Part shown: positions 48,830 to 59,016 of the stretch, in pieces
Numbering within the stretch: the first letter of the stretch is position 1
Layout: every line of letters starts with the position of its first letter
Source of the DNA: an uncultured Gammaproteobacteria bacterium
Lineage (GTDB): Bacteria > Pseudomonadota > Gammaproteobacteria > Eutrophobiales > Eutrophobiaceae
Assembly (NCBI GenBank): GCA_958295485.1
Contig: OY282354.1
Span: 2,496,001-2,560,000, forward strand
Length of the DNA stretch: 64,000 nucleotides
Direction of reading: 5' to 3'
Made by a program: the position numbers and the translations under genes
The notes under the pieces: model-generated
What the model was told of the DNA's origin: nothing
Databases searched by the model: none
The model's input: only the letters and a program-made list of their open reading frames with translations

Positions 48830-50014
48830 GTGGAAACCAACTCAACCTTATCGGAATTACGACAAAACCTGGAATCTGTCCGGCTGCTGACAACGCTCAT
48901 TATAACGGGCACGTTGGGGATTGCTTCGTTCCTGGCGCTGCCTTCCATTATTCTCGGGCTTGTATCGGACCTGGGGTTTTCTGAACAGCAACTGGGAAGA
49001 ATATCAACGTTACAACTGTTGGGGCTCGGCCTTGGTTCTGTCGCCAGTGTTAAATTATTGCGGCGCCTGGATTGGAGAAACCTGGCGCGTTCGGGACTGG
49101 CATTGATGTTAATCAGCGATTTTGCCTGCATACTCGCGGGTGAGTTTGTCCTCTTGTCAGTATTGCGTTTCATATCCGGGTTTGCCGGCGGAGTGTGTAT
49201 TTCCTTTGTCGCGTATGGCTTGGGGCAGACGGTTGATAAAGACAGGAATTTTGCCTATTTCCTCACCGCGCAAGTGTGTTTTGCGATCATCGCCATTTTT
49301 ACCTTTTCATCTGTACTGGACTTGATCGGCTTGAGTGGCATTTTTATCTTTTTCTGTATATTGGAGGCGCTGGCTATCATTCTTGTCTCCCGTTTCATAC
49401 CCCCGATACGCTGGGGAAAAACCGCGCCGGGGCAAGGCAACGATACCTATCACTGGTCGATGTGCGCCCTGGTGTTGCTGGGGATGGTCTTTTATTTTAC
49501 AGCCTTAGGTGGCATCTGGACCTATATTGCGCCAATCGGCATAGCCGCGGGGTTAAGCGAACAGCAAACCGGCAGCGCAGTAAGCATAGGTCTTTTTGGT
49601 GGGTTGCTCGGCGCTTATTCCGTTGCGCTATTACACGCAAAATTTGGCCGGGCGCTGCCGATGATAACGTCACTGGGCCTGCAATTGGTTGCGCTTTTAA
49701 TTCTTTACCAGGGTTTCAGTTATTACTTTTTCATCATCGCGGCAGCGCTGTTTTGTTTTGGCTGGTACATGTATATCCCCTACCAGTTCGCCTTGCTGGC
49801 AACATTTGACCGGGATGGCAGGCCCATGTTGTTGCTTAATGCCGTTGCCGGTTTTGGTTCCGGCTTGGGGCCGGCCATCGTGGCGTTCATTCTTGTAGAC
49901 GGTTTTTCCCGGGCATACGTTATTTGCGCCCTGTTCCTGGCGCTGGCGCTGACCTGTCACTTATCAGCTATTGTGATTCGGAAAGCTCGTCTTCCGGGAG
50001 TTCCAGCAGCTTGA
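48830..50014 (+). CDS. MFS transporter
   Basis: 394 residues from a GTG, with about 12 hydrophobic segments. The N-terminal half has TLGIASFLALPSIILGLVSD and the second half begins near YHWSMCALVLLGMVFYF. Probably a proton-driven exporter or importer of small molecules; substrate unknown. Its 3' end overlaps the convergent rmuC by 47 bp. Confidence 0.85.
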   Translation: METNSTLSELRQNLESVRLLTTLIITGTLGIASFLALPSIILGLVSDLGFSEQQLGRISTLQLLGLGLGSVASVKLLRRLDWRNLARSGLALMLISDFACILAGEFVLLSVLRFISGFAGGVCISFVAYGLGQTVDKDRNFAYFLTAQVCFAIIAIFTFSSVLDLIGLSGIFIFFCILEALAIILVSRFIPPIRWGKTAPGQGNDTYHWSMCALVLLGMVFYFTALGGIWTYIAPIGIAAGLSEQQTGSAVSIGLFGGLLGAYSVALLHAKFGRALPMITSLGLQLVALLILYQGFSYYFFIIAAALFCFGWYMYIPYQFALLATFDRDGRPMLLLNAVAGFGSGLGPAIVAFILVDGFSRAYVICALFLALALTCHLSAIVIRKARLPGVPAA

Positions 50015-51263
50015 CGGATTCTGCTTCGGGTAGTTCTTCGACTTCCCGGAGTTTTCTTTCCATGGCCCGGGAGCGGACACCCGTTTCATCGATGGTCTTG
50101 GAAGCCGTGTCCAATTGTCTTTTGACCTTGGTCAACACGTCGCCGAATTTACCGAATTCAGTCTTGACCCCCGCGAGCACCTGCCATACTTCACTGGAGC
50201 GTTTTTCTATGGCCAGGGTACGGAAGCCCATGCGCAGACTGTTGAGGATCGCGGATAAAGTCGTGGGGCCGGCGATGACGACCCGGTAGGTTTGTTGCAG
50301 CTTTTCGATCAGCCCGGCTTGCCTGAGCACTTCCGCATACAGGCCTTCCGTGGGCAAAAACAGGATGGCAAAGTCGGTGGTTGCCGGGGGGTCGATATAT
50401 TTTTCCGATATGTCCTTTGCCGAATTCTCGATGGCGCGGGTCAAGGCTTTGAGCGATTGTTCAACGGCAACCGTATCAGCCTTTTCAGTTGCATTCACCA
50501 GGCGTTGATAGTCTTCCTGTGGGAACTTTGAATCGACAGGCAACCAGACATCCTGGTCTGATTCAGCGCCGGAACCGGGAAGGCGAATGGCGAACTCGAC
50601 AACTTCATTGGACGAGGGGCGCACCTTGACGTTTTTATCATACTGATCGGGGGTCAGCATTTGAGCCAGAATAGCGCCTAATTGAACTTCACCCCAGGTT
50701 CCCCGCACTTTTACATTGGTCAAGACACGCTTGAGATCGCCTACGCCGGTGGCAAGATTTTGCATTTCACCCAGGCCGCGTTGTACCGCCTCCAGCCGCT
50801 CGCTGACGATTTTGAATGATTCGCCCAAGCGCTTCTCCAACGTACTTTGCAGTTTTTCATCTACCGTTTGCCGTATTTGGTCGAGTTTTTTATCATTGCT
50901 TTCCTGCAATGTTTTCATTTTTGAATCCAGCGTGCCGCGCAGCGTTTCGATTTTCGTTTCATTTCTGTCACTGAGCTCCCTGATCCTTTTCTCGACTGTA
51001 TCAAGGCCGTCTTTCTGGGACTTGTTCATCTCGCCAATGACTTTTATAACGGAGTCGTTGGCGGCTTTTTGCGCCTTGCCTACTTCTTCACGAAGTTCGC
51101 GGGCGCTGTCCCTCGCCTCCTCCCTGCTTGTGCGGAATTCATCGCGTATCATTTTTCCCGTTTCTTCCCCGCGACTCGATGGTATTTTGCTGAGCACAAG
51201 ACCCAGCAAGACTATGATCAAGATCAAAAGAAATATCACCAGCCATACCAGTGTGGCAGTCAT
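49968..51263 (-). CDS. rmuC: DNA recombination protein RmuC
   Basis: 431 residues. One N-terminal membrane helix (LVWLVIFLLILIIVLLGLVL), a long coiled coil (about 35-165) and the RmuC nuclease-like domain with GTWGEVQLGAILAQMLTPDQY, DVWLPVDSKFPQEDYQRLV and FLPTEGLYAEVLRQ. It limits DNA inversions at short repeats. The tail is Glu-rich. Confidence 0.93.
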   Translation of the reverse strand: MTATLVWLVIFLLILIIVLLGLVLSKIPSSRGEETGKMIRDEFRTSREEARDSARELREEVGKAQKAANDSVIKVIGEMNKSQKDGLDTVEKRIRELSDRNETKIETLRGTLDSKMKTLQESNDKKLDQIRQTVDEKLQSTLEKRLGESFKIVSERLEAVQRGLGEMQNLATGVGDLKRVLTNVKVRGTWGEVQLGAILAQMLTPDQYDKNVKVRPSSNEVVEFAIRLPGSGAESDQDVWLPVDSKFPQEDYQRLVNATEKADTVAVEQSLKALTRAIENSAKDISEKYIDPPATTDFAILFLPTEGLYAEVLRQAGLIEKLQQTYRVVIAGPTTLSAILNSLRMGFRTLAIEKRSSEVWQVLAGVKTEFGKFGDVLTKVKRQLDTASKTIDETGVRSRAMERKLREVEELPEAESVKLLELPEDELSESQ

Positions 51264-51628
51264 GTCATCTGAACCTCCCTATGAGCGGCAAGTTGAAACC
51301 GGATACAAAATAACAGGCAGGGTTATATAAAACCAGGTTTTCAGTCTACCAGAAAAACGGAACGTCGGGATTGCTTATTATGGAGGCAAGCTGGTCGGAG
51401 ATGAATATCGCCCGAAAATGTATTGGCCGGCTTCGACTTGAGCTTGTCGCAGCCATCGTCATGTTGGAAGCGGATTATCATGACGGAATATGACGAATTA
51501 CTGTAAGTCTGATGATAAATACATTAAAATGCATTCACATATTTCCGGGGAAAATAATAACGGTGTGTTTCGTGTTGCCGGATTATATTGATAAACCCCG
51601 CCCAAACATTTTTATTTTGCAGACATTC
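51264..51628. other. Intergenic region between rmuC and the P450 gene
   Basis: No supported gene. A longer P450 ORF could begin at 51512 but its extra 39 residues do not look like P450. Promoters for both divergent genes should be here; none is clear. Confidence 0.4.
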
Positions 51629-52984
51629 ATGCGTGTGACATTCCCGTTGCGACAGGCGATACGGTCCCTGGCAGCCAATGTGATGCTGGCGCTTCGATAC
51701 GCGGAGAGAGCAAACCACCTGTCGCAGGCAATACGATCCCTGACGGTTAATGCTCTGCTGGTCCTCGAGCGCTGGCAGAGCGGAGTGGCCTACAACCCGC
51801 TGTCGGCTGCCATGGTCCAGAACCCGTATCCGATCTACGCAAAGCTGCGCGCCCGGTCGCCGGCGTATCGCAGCCGGTTAATGGGCGCCCTGGTGCTCTC
51901 GCGCTATACGGACGTGAACGCGATTTTGCGCGATCACGCCCGCTTCTCCAGTAACCCCCAAAAAAGAAAGGCGTTGGGCGTGACTTCCATAGCCATACCG
52001 GACAATACTTCCATACTGTTTTTAGACCCGCCGGACCACACCCGTTTGCGTTCCCTCGTCAACAAGGCTTTCACGCGTCCGGCCATTAATGCCCTGGAAC
52101 CCCGTATCCGCGCCATCATGGGGGCTTTGCTGGACGACATCGAAGAGCCGGGCGGTTTCGACCTCATGGAAGCCGTAGCCATTCCCCTGCCGGTTATCGT
52201 CATTGCCGAGATGTTAGGCATACCGCAACAAGATCGCGCCCGGTTCAAAACCTGGGCGGATCAACGCGCCCGCCTCCTTGAGCCGACGCTAACCGCATCC
52301 GAACGAACCATTGCCGAGGCGGCGGCGAAACAACTCGACGGCTATTTTCTTCCTGTCATCGAAAACCGGCGAGCCGAACCACGGGCTGATATCCTGAGCG
52401 GCCTGGCGCACGCCGAAGAGCAAGGCGATACCCTCACCGAAGGCGAGATGCTGTCCCTGCTGAGACTGCTGCTGGTCGCCGGCACCGAAACCACTACCAA
52501 CCTCATCGGCAACGGCATCTTGGCGCTGCTGCGCCACCCGGATCATCTTCAGGCCCTGCGCGACGATCCGGGCCTAATTCCCGCAGCAGTCGATGAATTG
52601 TTGCGTTACGACTCGCCGGTGCAGATGGTCTTGCGCGCCGCGCTGGAGGATTGCAGTATAAATGGCGCCCCCGTGAGCCGCGGCGAAGACGTCCTCTTGC
52701 TCATCGGATCAGCCAATCACGACCCCGATGTGTTTGAAAATCCAGAGCAACTCGACTTCCATCGCCCGAAACAAGACCACATTTCGCTCGGCCGCGGCAT
52801 TCATCACTGCCTCGGAGCGGCCCTGGCGCGTCTGGAAGGACGTATTGCCTTCGAGATGCTGCTCGAACGCTTTGACTCATTCCGCCTGCTCACCGACTGC
52901 CCGGCGTTTCGCGACAACGTCGTACTGCGCGGCCTCGAATCCCTGCCAATCAGCGCCAAGCGCGCCAAGGGGTCAGGTCTTTGA
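51629..52984 (+). CDS. Cytochrome P450
   Basis: 451 residues from the ATG at 51629. P450 landmarks: I-helix LLVAGTETTTNLIGN, K-helix ELLRYDSPVQ (ExxR), and heme loop LGRGIHHCLGAALARLEGRIAF with the proximal Cys; the usual first Phe of this loop is Leu. N-terminus has a duplicated segment (QAIRSLAANVMLAL and QAIRSLTVNALLVL). Class and substrate unknown; soluble bacterial type. The last codons run into a short dispersed repeat (52969-53010). Confidence 0.92.
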   Translation: MRVTFPLRQAIRSLAANVMLALRYAERANHLSQAIRSLTVNALLVLERWQSGVAYNPLSAAMVQNPYPIYAKLRARSPAYRSRLMGALVLSRYTDVNAILRDHARFSSNPQKRKALGVTSIAIPDNTSILFLDPPDHTRLRSLVNKAFTRPAINALEPRIRAIMGALLDDIEEPGGFDLMEAVAIPLPVIVIAEMLGIPQQDRARFKTWADQRARLLEPTLTASERTIAEAAAKQLDGYFLPVIENRRAEPRADILSGLAHAEEQGDTLTEGEMLSLLRLLLVAGTETTTNLIGNGILALLRHPDHLQALRDDPGLIPAAVDELLRYDSPVQMVLRAALEDCSINGAPVSRGEDVLLLIGSANHDPDVFENPEQLDFHRPKQDHISLGRGIHHCLGAALARLEGRIAFEMLLERFDSFRLLTDCPAFRDNVVLRGLESLPISAKRAKGSGL

Positions 52985-53010
52985 TTTTGGGGTCAGGTCT
53001 GACCTGCCCC
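52969..53010. repeat. Short repeat with hairpin overlapping the P450 3' end
   Basis: GGGGTCAGGTCT occurs at 52969-52980 and again at 52989-53000. The second copy folds with ACCTGCCCC into a 9-bp stem with one bulge. It provides the last P450 residues (GSGL) and stop, so the element may have replaced the original C-terminus. Confidence 0.6.
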
Positions 53011-53189
53011 CAGCTGATCCATCCGGCGCTTAGAAATCCATCCCCAGGTAGCTCATTGTGGTTGAAATTGATCCGCATATTCCCTCGGCGTTAACTGGCC
53101 CAGCTTGGATTTCAGTCATTTACCCATAATTGACATTATTATTGTAAAATAAAATTTCTGACTAACATCAAAATTTCAAGGGGGACAGT

Positions 53190-55499
53190 ATGAAGGGTCG
53201 CTTATCGCCTGTTGGGCAAAATAAATTTCACCGGATACCGCTCACGGGTTTGTTTGGGCTTGTATTGGCAGCAACGAATATTTCAGCAGCGTATTCTCAG
53301 GCCTTGGAAGAGATTGTCGTTACCGCGACCAAACGAAGCGAGTCCCTGCAGGACGTGGGGATTACTGTTACCGCCTTTACCGGGGACGACCTGGAGCTTC
53401 AGAATCTTTCGGGCGCACAGGAGATCCTGCTCAAGGCGCCTAACCTGGATATCGTTAATAACGGCAGTTACACCTACGGGAACTTTTTTATCCGCGGAGT
53501 CGGGTCAAAGGGCTTGGCCTCGTCCAACAGCGTGGGGGTCTATGTGGATGAAGTTGTGCTGGAATCGCCTGCGGTAAACTTGGCCCAAGTCTATGACATG
53601 GAGCGGGTCGAGATCATGGCCGGTCCCCAGAACACGCTTTACGGTCGAAATACCACCGGCGGGGCGGTGAACTACGTTACCCGGAAACCTGAAATCGGTG
53701 GTGAAAACAACGGCTTTTTGAGCGCCGGTTACGGACGCTGGGACAGCATTGAACTGGATGGCGCCTGGGGCGCGCCCCTCGGTGACAAGGCCGCGATTCG
53801 CATAGCAGGCCAATACCATGCACGGGACGATTTCAGGGATAACCCGGTTTATGGGACTGAAATTGGTGGTAGCGACAAGTATGCGATCCGGGGCCAGCTT
53901 GCCTTTCAGCCTACCGATGACTTGTACATCCGGCTGAAAGGCCATTATGAAGAGATAAAATCCGACCAGGATTTGATCATGTTTGTCGGTACCCGGGACC
54001 CGAATGATCCCACCCTGCCCTGCGCAACGCCAAATAAACCCGGCGCCTGCGCCAATGCCGCCGGTTACGTGGGCAGCGGTGATCAGCTTGACGCGCCTTA
54101 TAATATGGGCCGTCCGAGAATAAACGTGGAATCCAGCGGGTTCTCCGCGCACGTCCTATGGGAATTTGACAATTTCACGTTTACCTCGATCACGGGTTAT
54201 GAAGAGAATGAAAGCGATTACAACGAGGATTCCGACGGCGCCCCGACTTTTGATTTCCATTTCTGGCGACCCGCCGAGCAGGAACAGGTAAGCCAGGAGT
54301 TCAGGGTCAGTTCCAAGGATGAGGAGAATTTTCGCTGGCACCTCGGTGTATATGGTTTCTGGGAAGATGAGTCGCATACCCCCGGACCGGTTTTCGGCGA
54401 TGGTACCCCCGGCAATTCCTTCCTGGTGAAAGCAGAAGGTGTCAGGGACAACACCACCTATTCCGGTTATGTTGACGTTGAATACGACGTCGTCGAGCAA
54501 CTCACCTTCAAGGGTGGTTTTCGCTACGGTTCGGACAACGTCCAAGGCAGTGCAAGAGCCATCTTTGGCCCTGAGGCGCGGCTTGGCGGGCTGGATATCA
54601 CCACCCCACTGGTTACCGGGGATAACCTGCCGGATTTTGAGGACCTGTGGAACGCCGCTGTCGCCAATGGCGCCAGGACGGTAGAAATCGGCGGCCCCAA
54701 TAATCCCGACGCAAATATCAATGACATCACTTGGGAAGAATGGGGCGCCAAGGTCGGGGTCGATTACCGCGTCAACGATGAAGTCCTGGCCTTTGCCCAA
54801 TGGAGCCGCGGCTACAAGGCTGGCAACTTTCATAGCGCGCCCATGACCATCATGCAGGGTCTGGGCGATACGCCTTTGCCACCCGAGAAGGTGGATGCCT
54901 TTGAAATAGGCATTAAATCTGAATTGGCCGATGGCCGCGCGCGCTTCAATATCGCGGGATTTTTCAACGACTTCCGCGGGCAGCAGGTCAGCCAGTTTAT
55001 TGACGGTTCAATCGCGCGGGTCTCCGTGGATTCTGAAATCTGGGGTATGGACGCCACCCTGGACTGGGCGCCCTTTGAAGATACCTATGTCAATTTCAGC
55101 GTTGGCTACCTGGATGCCGAGATCACGAAAGGATCCGTTGGCGCGGCAAACCCCGGAAACACGTTGCCTGGCGCCCCGGACGTCAACCTCAAATTTTCAG
55201 TGCGCAGGGATTGGTCGATAAATAACGGTATTTTGGGCGTCATGGTCGATGGTCGTTATATGGATGAGCGCTGGTTTGACGTGGCCAATACCTTCCCGGA
55301 TGAGGACTATTTTGTCCTGAATGTCAATGGCCACTATACATTCGGGCCTGAAAACCAGTATCGCATATCCGTGTATGGGAAGAATGTAACGGATACGTTA
55401 TATGCCACCAATGGATTTGAGGGCATCTCTCCGGGAGGAAACGTTTACTACGTGGGCGCCCCGGCGACTTGGGGCATAAGAGCGCGAATGGATTTCTGA
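53190..55499 (+). CDS. TonB-dependent outer-membrane receptor
   Basis: 769 residues. Signal peptide (GLFGLVLAATNISAAYS), TonB box ALEEIVVTATKR, plug domain to about residue 165 (IRGVG, VYVDEVVLESP, VEIMAGPQNTLYGRNTTGGAVNYVTRKP), then a 22-strand barrel ending in Phe (GIRARMDF). Close to the Sphingomonas-type TonB receptors for plant or marine organics. Start ATG follows AAGGGGGA. A TTGACA box lies in the AT-rich leader near 53130. Confidence 0.95.
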   Translation: MKGRLSPVGQNKFHRIPLTGLFGLVLAATNISAAYSQALEEIVVTATKRSESLQDVGITVTAFTGDDLELQNLSGAQEILLKAPNLDIVNNGSYTYGNFFIRGVGSKGLASSNSVGVYVDEVVLESPAVNLAQVYDMERVEIMAGPQNTLYGRNTTGGAVNYVTRKPEIGGENNGFLSAGYGRWDSIELDGAWGAPLGDKAAIRIAGQYHARDDFRDNPVYGTEIGGSDKYAIRGQLAFQPTDDLYIRLKGHYEEIKSDQDLIMFVGTRDPNDPTLPCATPNKPGACANAAGYVGSGDQLDAPYNMGRPRINVESSGFSAHVLWEFDNFTFTSITGYEENESDYNEDSDGAPTFDFHFWRPAEQEQVSQEFRVSSKDEENFRWHLGVYGFWEDESHTPGPVFGDGTPGNSFLVKAEGVRDNTTYSGYVDVEYDVVEQLTFKGGFRYGSDNVQGSARAIFGPEARLGGLDITTPLVTGDNLPDFEDLWNAAVANGARTVEIGGPNNPDANINDITWEEWGAKVGVDYRVNDEVLAFAQWSRGYKAGNFHSAPMTIMQGLGDTPLPPEKVDAFEIGIKSELADGRARFNIAGFFNDFRGQQVSQFIDGSIARVSVDSEIWGMDATLDWAPFEDTYVNFSVGYLDAEITKGSVGAANPGNTLPGAPDVNLKFSVRRDWSINNGILGVMVDGRYMDERWFDVANTFPDEDYFVLNVNGHYTFGPENQYRISVYGKNVTDTLYATNGFEGISPGGNVYYVGAPATWGIRARMDF

Positions 55500-55585
55500 C
55501 CCTCCCTGGTTTTATCCGCGGATGACGCGCATGCAAAGCCTTCACCTGCGGATTAAAACATAACAGCCTGCATTTACTGCTAACC

Positions 55586-55616
55586 AAAAAAGGAACCGCC
55601 GCGCGGTTCTTTTTTT
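55586..55616 (+). terminator. Rho-independent terminator after the TonB receptor
   Basis: An A run, GGAACCGC / GCGGTTCC-type stem with a CGC loop, and seven T. It is symmetrical, so it could work in both directions, but only the TonB receptor gene points into it. Confidence 0.9.
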
Positions 55617-55700
55617 GGGTGTCCCGTTATTTCGTTTAGACTGTTGGCAAATTGCTGAGGTTTACACAAACAGGGAGCATCCCCTGTTGGACAACGCGCA

Positions 55701-58700
55701 ATGGCCAGAAAGCATCATAGAAAAAAGCCTGAGAAAACTGCTAAAGGAAAATCCAAAACACAACGGCGACCTGGTCCCGATGCCATCACCAGGGGGAATG
55801 CGAAGGAAAGTCAGTTGCTGAGCGCAGTAGCAGCGTGTTTTCTACTGTCCGGTTTCGCTGCTTTAGTGTATCAGGCAGCCTGGCTGAAAAAACTTGGGAT
55901 GGTATTCGGCACATCGTATATCGCTGTGGCGACGGTGTTGGCGGCCTACATGGCAGGATTGGCGTTGGGCGCGGCGCTGGCCGCCCGGTTTGCGCCGTCT
56001 GTCCGGCGACCGGTTTTTGTCTACGGTATTCTCGAAGGGGTCATCGGCGTATCGGCGCTCCTGGTCCCCGCGCTGCTGGGCGTTGCGCAGCTTGTATTTA
56101 TCTCGCTGTTTGGCGGGCAGACTGCTCCGGTACCTGATGCCGGCGTTGGCCAGACGCTTTATTACCTTGCAGGCACGTTTTTGATCCTGGCATTGCCAAC
56201 CGCCGCAATGGGAGCAACCCTGCCATTGTTATCGAAATATGCGGTTACCGCCGACCAGGACATTGGGCCCCGAATCGGTTTCCTGTATGGCATCAACACC
56301 TTGGGCGCGGTTCTTGGCGCCTTGGCGGCAGGTTTTTTGCTACTGCCCTACCTGGGTCTGTTTGGCGCCTTGGCTGTCGGCGCGGGGGTAAACCTCTCAG
56401 TATTTTTTATTGCTGTATACCTTGCGCGTCTCGTTCCTCTCCAGGGTAATTCGACAAGGCAAACAATTCGGGCAGACGGCGGCGATGTGGCGGAAAAAGC
56501 CAACAGGCGCGCTATCGGCTACCACTGGATTATGCCGGTCATGCTGGCGTCCGGCATCGTCTCCTTCGCGCTGGAAGTGCTCTGGACTCGTCTGCTAAGC
56601 CATATTTTTGGCGGCACGGTCTACGCCTTTTCTATCATGCTGGCCTGTTTTCTGACGGGTATTGCCCTGGGCGGGCTGGTAGCGGGCCACCTTGCAAAAG
56701 ACCGCCGCGTAGCGAAAGGGTTGTTTATCGCATCACAGCTGCTGGTGGCATTTTTATCTTATATCTCTTATTCCGTCATTTGCGCGTGGTTGCCGGAAAG
56801 CAAGGAATTGGCGGACAAAGCGCTGTACGCCTTTCTGGTTATCGTGCCTTCCACTCTCTTTATCGGCGCTACGTATCCCCTGGCAGTCAGAATTGGAACG
56901 ATGCAGGCAGAGCAGACGGCAAGCGCCGCCGGCAATATCTATACCTGGAATACTATTGGCGCCATAAGCGGGGCGCTGTTAACAGGGTTCATTGTCCTCC
57001 CGACTGTTGGCTTTGGCATGACCCTGAAAATCACCATGCTTATCAGCCTTGCGCTTGCCGTCATTGTCGGCGCGACGATGAAGCGACAACGAAAATGGCT
57101 TGTCTCAGGCCCACTGGCAATAGTTGCATTAACTTGGTTTGCCCTTGACTTCAAGCGGCCCGGTGAACTCATCTATTCACACGTGCCGGATGATAAAGTG
57201 AAAGGCGCTGAGTACTTCTATGGCGTGGGCCGTTCGGCGACGATACTGATGAGCGACCTGGACGGTTTCTTTCATTTATCCAGTAACGGACTATCTGAAT
57301 CCGCTATCGCAAGACGCGGGACCGCCCCCCTCAACAATTCGCAAAAATGGCTTTCAGGGCTGACCACCTTGTCGAGACCGACTGCCGAATCCATGCTGGT
57401 AATCGGTTTCGGGGGCGGCGTAACCCTCGAAGGCGTCGCGCCTCATATCACTGTTCTTGACGTAGTTGAACTGGAACCCATGGTTATCAGCGCCAACAAG
57501 GCGGTGAGTAAAGAACGTCAGCATGATCCCTTTACGGACCCACGCCTGAACCTGGTAATCAATGACGCCCGTAACGCCATAATGCTTTCGGATAAGCGTT
57601 ACGATATTATTGTATCTCAACCCTCTCACCCATGGACGGGTGGGGCATCCCATCTCTATACGCGTGAATTTCTGGCGCTGGCCAAATCCCGGCTTAAAGA
57701 AGACGGCGTATTCCTGCAATGGATTAATTCCCGGTTTGTAGACGAGGAGCTTCTGCAGGTTCTCACCGCGACGATAGCGGATCAATTCAACTATGTCGAA
57801 CTGTACCAACCGGAACGGCAGGTGTTGTTTTTCCTCGGTTCAGACAGACCCATAGATATCTGGAATGGCAAGCAAAATGCCGCAAAAGCTTTGCAGGAAC
57901 ACAGGCGGCACTATAATCGGCTTGGCATGAGGGGGATTGAAGATGCCATCGTCATGTTGGCGCTGGATAATGAGGGCGTCAGGAAATTCGTCGGCGATGC
58001 GCCATTGAACACCGATAACCATAACAGGCTGGCCTTTTTTAGCCGAAGCGATGGCGATGGACTGAGCGCCGATGACATGCAGGAGATTTTCAACGAGATT
58101 GACCCGCTGACCAATCCAGACAGCGACTTTCACGGAAAATATGCCAGCGAGCTTGATTTGACTTATATCGCCGAGCGATTGTTGATGGGTGACTTTATCC
58201 AGCGTACATACAATATGGCGCAGGCCACGGGGGCGCCCGATCAAAAAGCGGTCATTACCGCGTTAGGCTCTGATAACAGGGGTGACGTTGACAGGGCACA
58301 CAGGCTGTATGAGAAGGCATTGGCAATTAATCCTGATAACCGGGCGGCGCAATACGGCTTGTTGATGCTTTATCTGGGCGCGTTTGGACGGGGTCAGGTA
58401 CCGCAAGCCATAATCGATTTGGCCAACCGGTTGCAGGGGCCGGAGCGACGCGTGTTTGAGGGTTGGACCTACGGCGCCAGGGGGCAGTTTGATCTTGTGG
58501 AAAAACTGGATGGCATCCTCGCAGATGTTCCGCCAACCTCGCCGGTATTTCCAATCGCAGTTAAATTACGGGTGGACTGGCGGGTGATACGCTCGCGGCA
58601 ACATTCTGAAGCAGAGACGGCCCGGGAAGCCCTTGAACTGCTGGATGACCTGCTGGCGACCTACTGGAGCCTGGATCTCTATATACTGCGATCCGGTTGC

Positions 58701-58952
58701 GCTTACCTCGCCGGTGACGGCGCCGCCTATGTTGAATCTGTCTGGTCTGTCATTAATCAGCTTCGACAACGTCTCGAAGAAGTGAAACAAGGCGAAGATA
58801 AAATATCCACAGCGGAAGCAGAACAAACCAGGAGGCGTCTTGTGCCAATGATAGCAAGATTGTCAGGGCCACTAATTGAGCCGGTAGCTGACCGGGCCAA
58901 TGACATCAGACTGGAATTACAGGCCCTGCTAGACCGGCTGGAGCGAATCTGA
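55701..58952 (+). CDS. Fused MFS-like membrane / spermidine-synthase-like / TPR protein
   Basis: 1,083 residues. After a basic N-terminus, about a dozen membrane helices (LLSAVAACFLLSGFAALVYQ, GTSYIAVATVLAAYMAGLAL) resemble the fused MFS/spermidine synthase family. A spermine/spermidine-synthase methyltransferase-like fold follows at about 570-720 (LVIGFGGGVTLEG, VVELEPMVI, NDARNAIML, YDIIVSQPSHPW). C-terminal TPR-like helices are seen around 860-900 (DRAHRLYEKALAINPDNRAA). Role in polyamine-type transfer or export is uncertain. It stands alone 200 bp after the terminator. Confidence 0.82.
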   Translation: MARKHHRKKPEKTAKGKSKTQRRPGPDAITRGNAKESQLLSAVAACFLLSGFAALVYQAAWLKKLGMVFGTSYIAVATVLAAYMAGLALGAALAARFAPSVRRPVFVYGILEGVIGVSALLVPALLGVAQLVFISLFGGQTAPVPDAGVGQTLYYLAGTFLILALPTAAMGATLPLLSKYAVTADQDIGPRIGFLYGINTLGAVLGALAAGFLLLPYLGLFGALAVGAGVNLSVFFIAVYLARLVPLQGNSTRQTIRADGGDVAEKANRRAIGYHWIMPVMLASGIVSFALEVLWTRLLSHIFGGTVYAFSIMLACFLTGIALGGLVAGHLAKDRRVAKGLFIASQLLVAFLSYISYSVICAWLPESKELADKALYAFLVIVPSTLFIGATYPLAVRIGTMQAEQTASAAGNIYTWNTIGAISGALLTGFIVLPTVGFGMTLKITMLISLALAVIVGATMKRQRKWLVSGPLAIVALTWFALDFKRPGELIYSHVPDDKVKGAEYFYGVGRSATILMSDLDGFFHLSSNGLSESAIARRGTAPLNNSQKWLSGLTTLSRPTAESMLVIGFGGGVTLEGVAPHITVLDVVELEPMVISANKAVSKERQHDPFTDPRLNLVINDARNAIMLSDKRYDIIVSQPSHPWTGGASHLYTREFLALAKSRLKEDGVFLQWINSRFVDEELLQVLTATIADQFNYVELYQPERQVLFFLGSDRPIDIWNGKQNAAKALQEHRRHYNRLGMRGIEDAIVMLALDNEGVRKFVGDAPLNTDNHNRLAFFSRSDGDGLSADDMQEIFNEIDPLTNPDSDFHGKYASELDLTYIAERLLMGDFIQRTYNMAQATGAPDQKAVITALGSDNRGDVDRAHRLYEKALAINPDNRAAQYGLLMLYLGAFGRGQVPQAIIDLANRLQGPERRVFEGWTYGARGQFDLVEKLDGILADVPPTSPVFPIAVKLRVDWRVIRSRQHSEAETAREALELLDDLLATYWSLDLYILRSGCAYLAGDGAAYVESVWSVINQLRQRLEEVKQGEDKISTAEAEQTRRRLVPMIARLSGPLIEPVADRANDIRLELQALLDRLERI

Positions 58953-59016
58953 CATGGCCAACGTATTGGGACTGCATGAAGATTATGTCATCGACAATAA
59001 TGTGATTTTGCAGACT

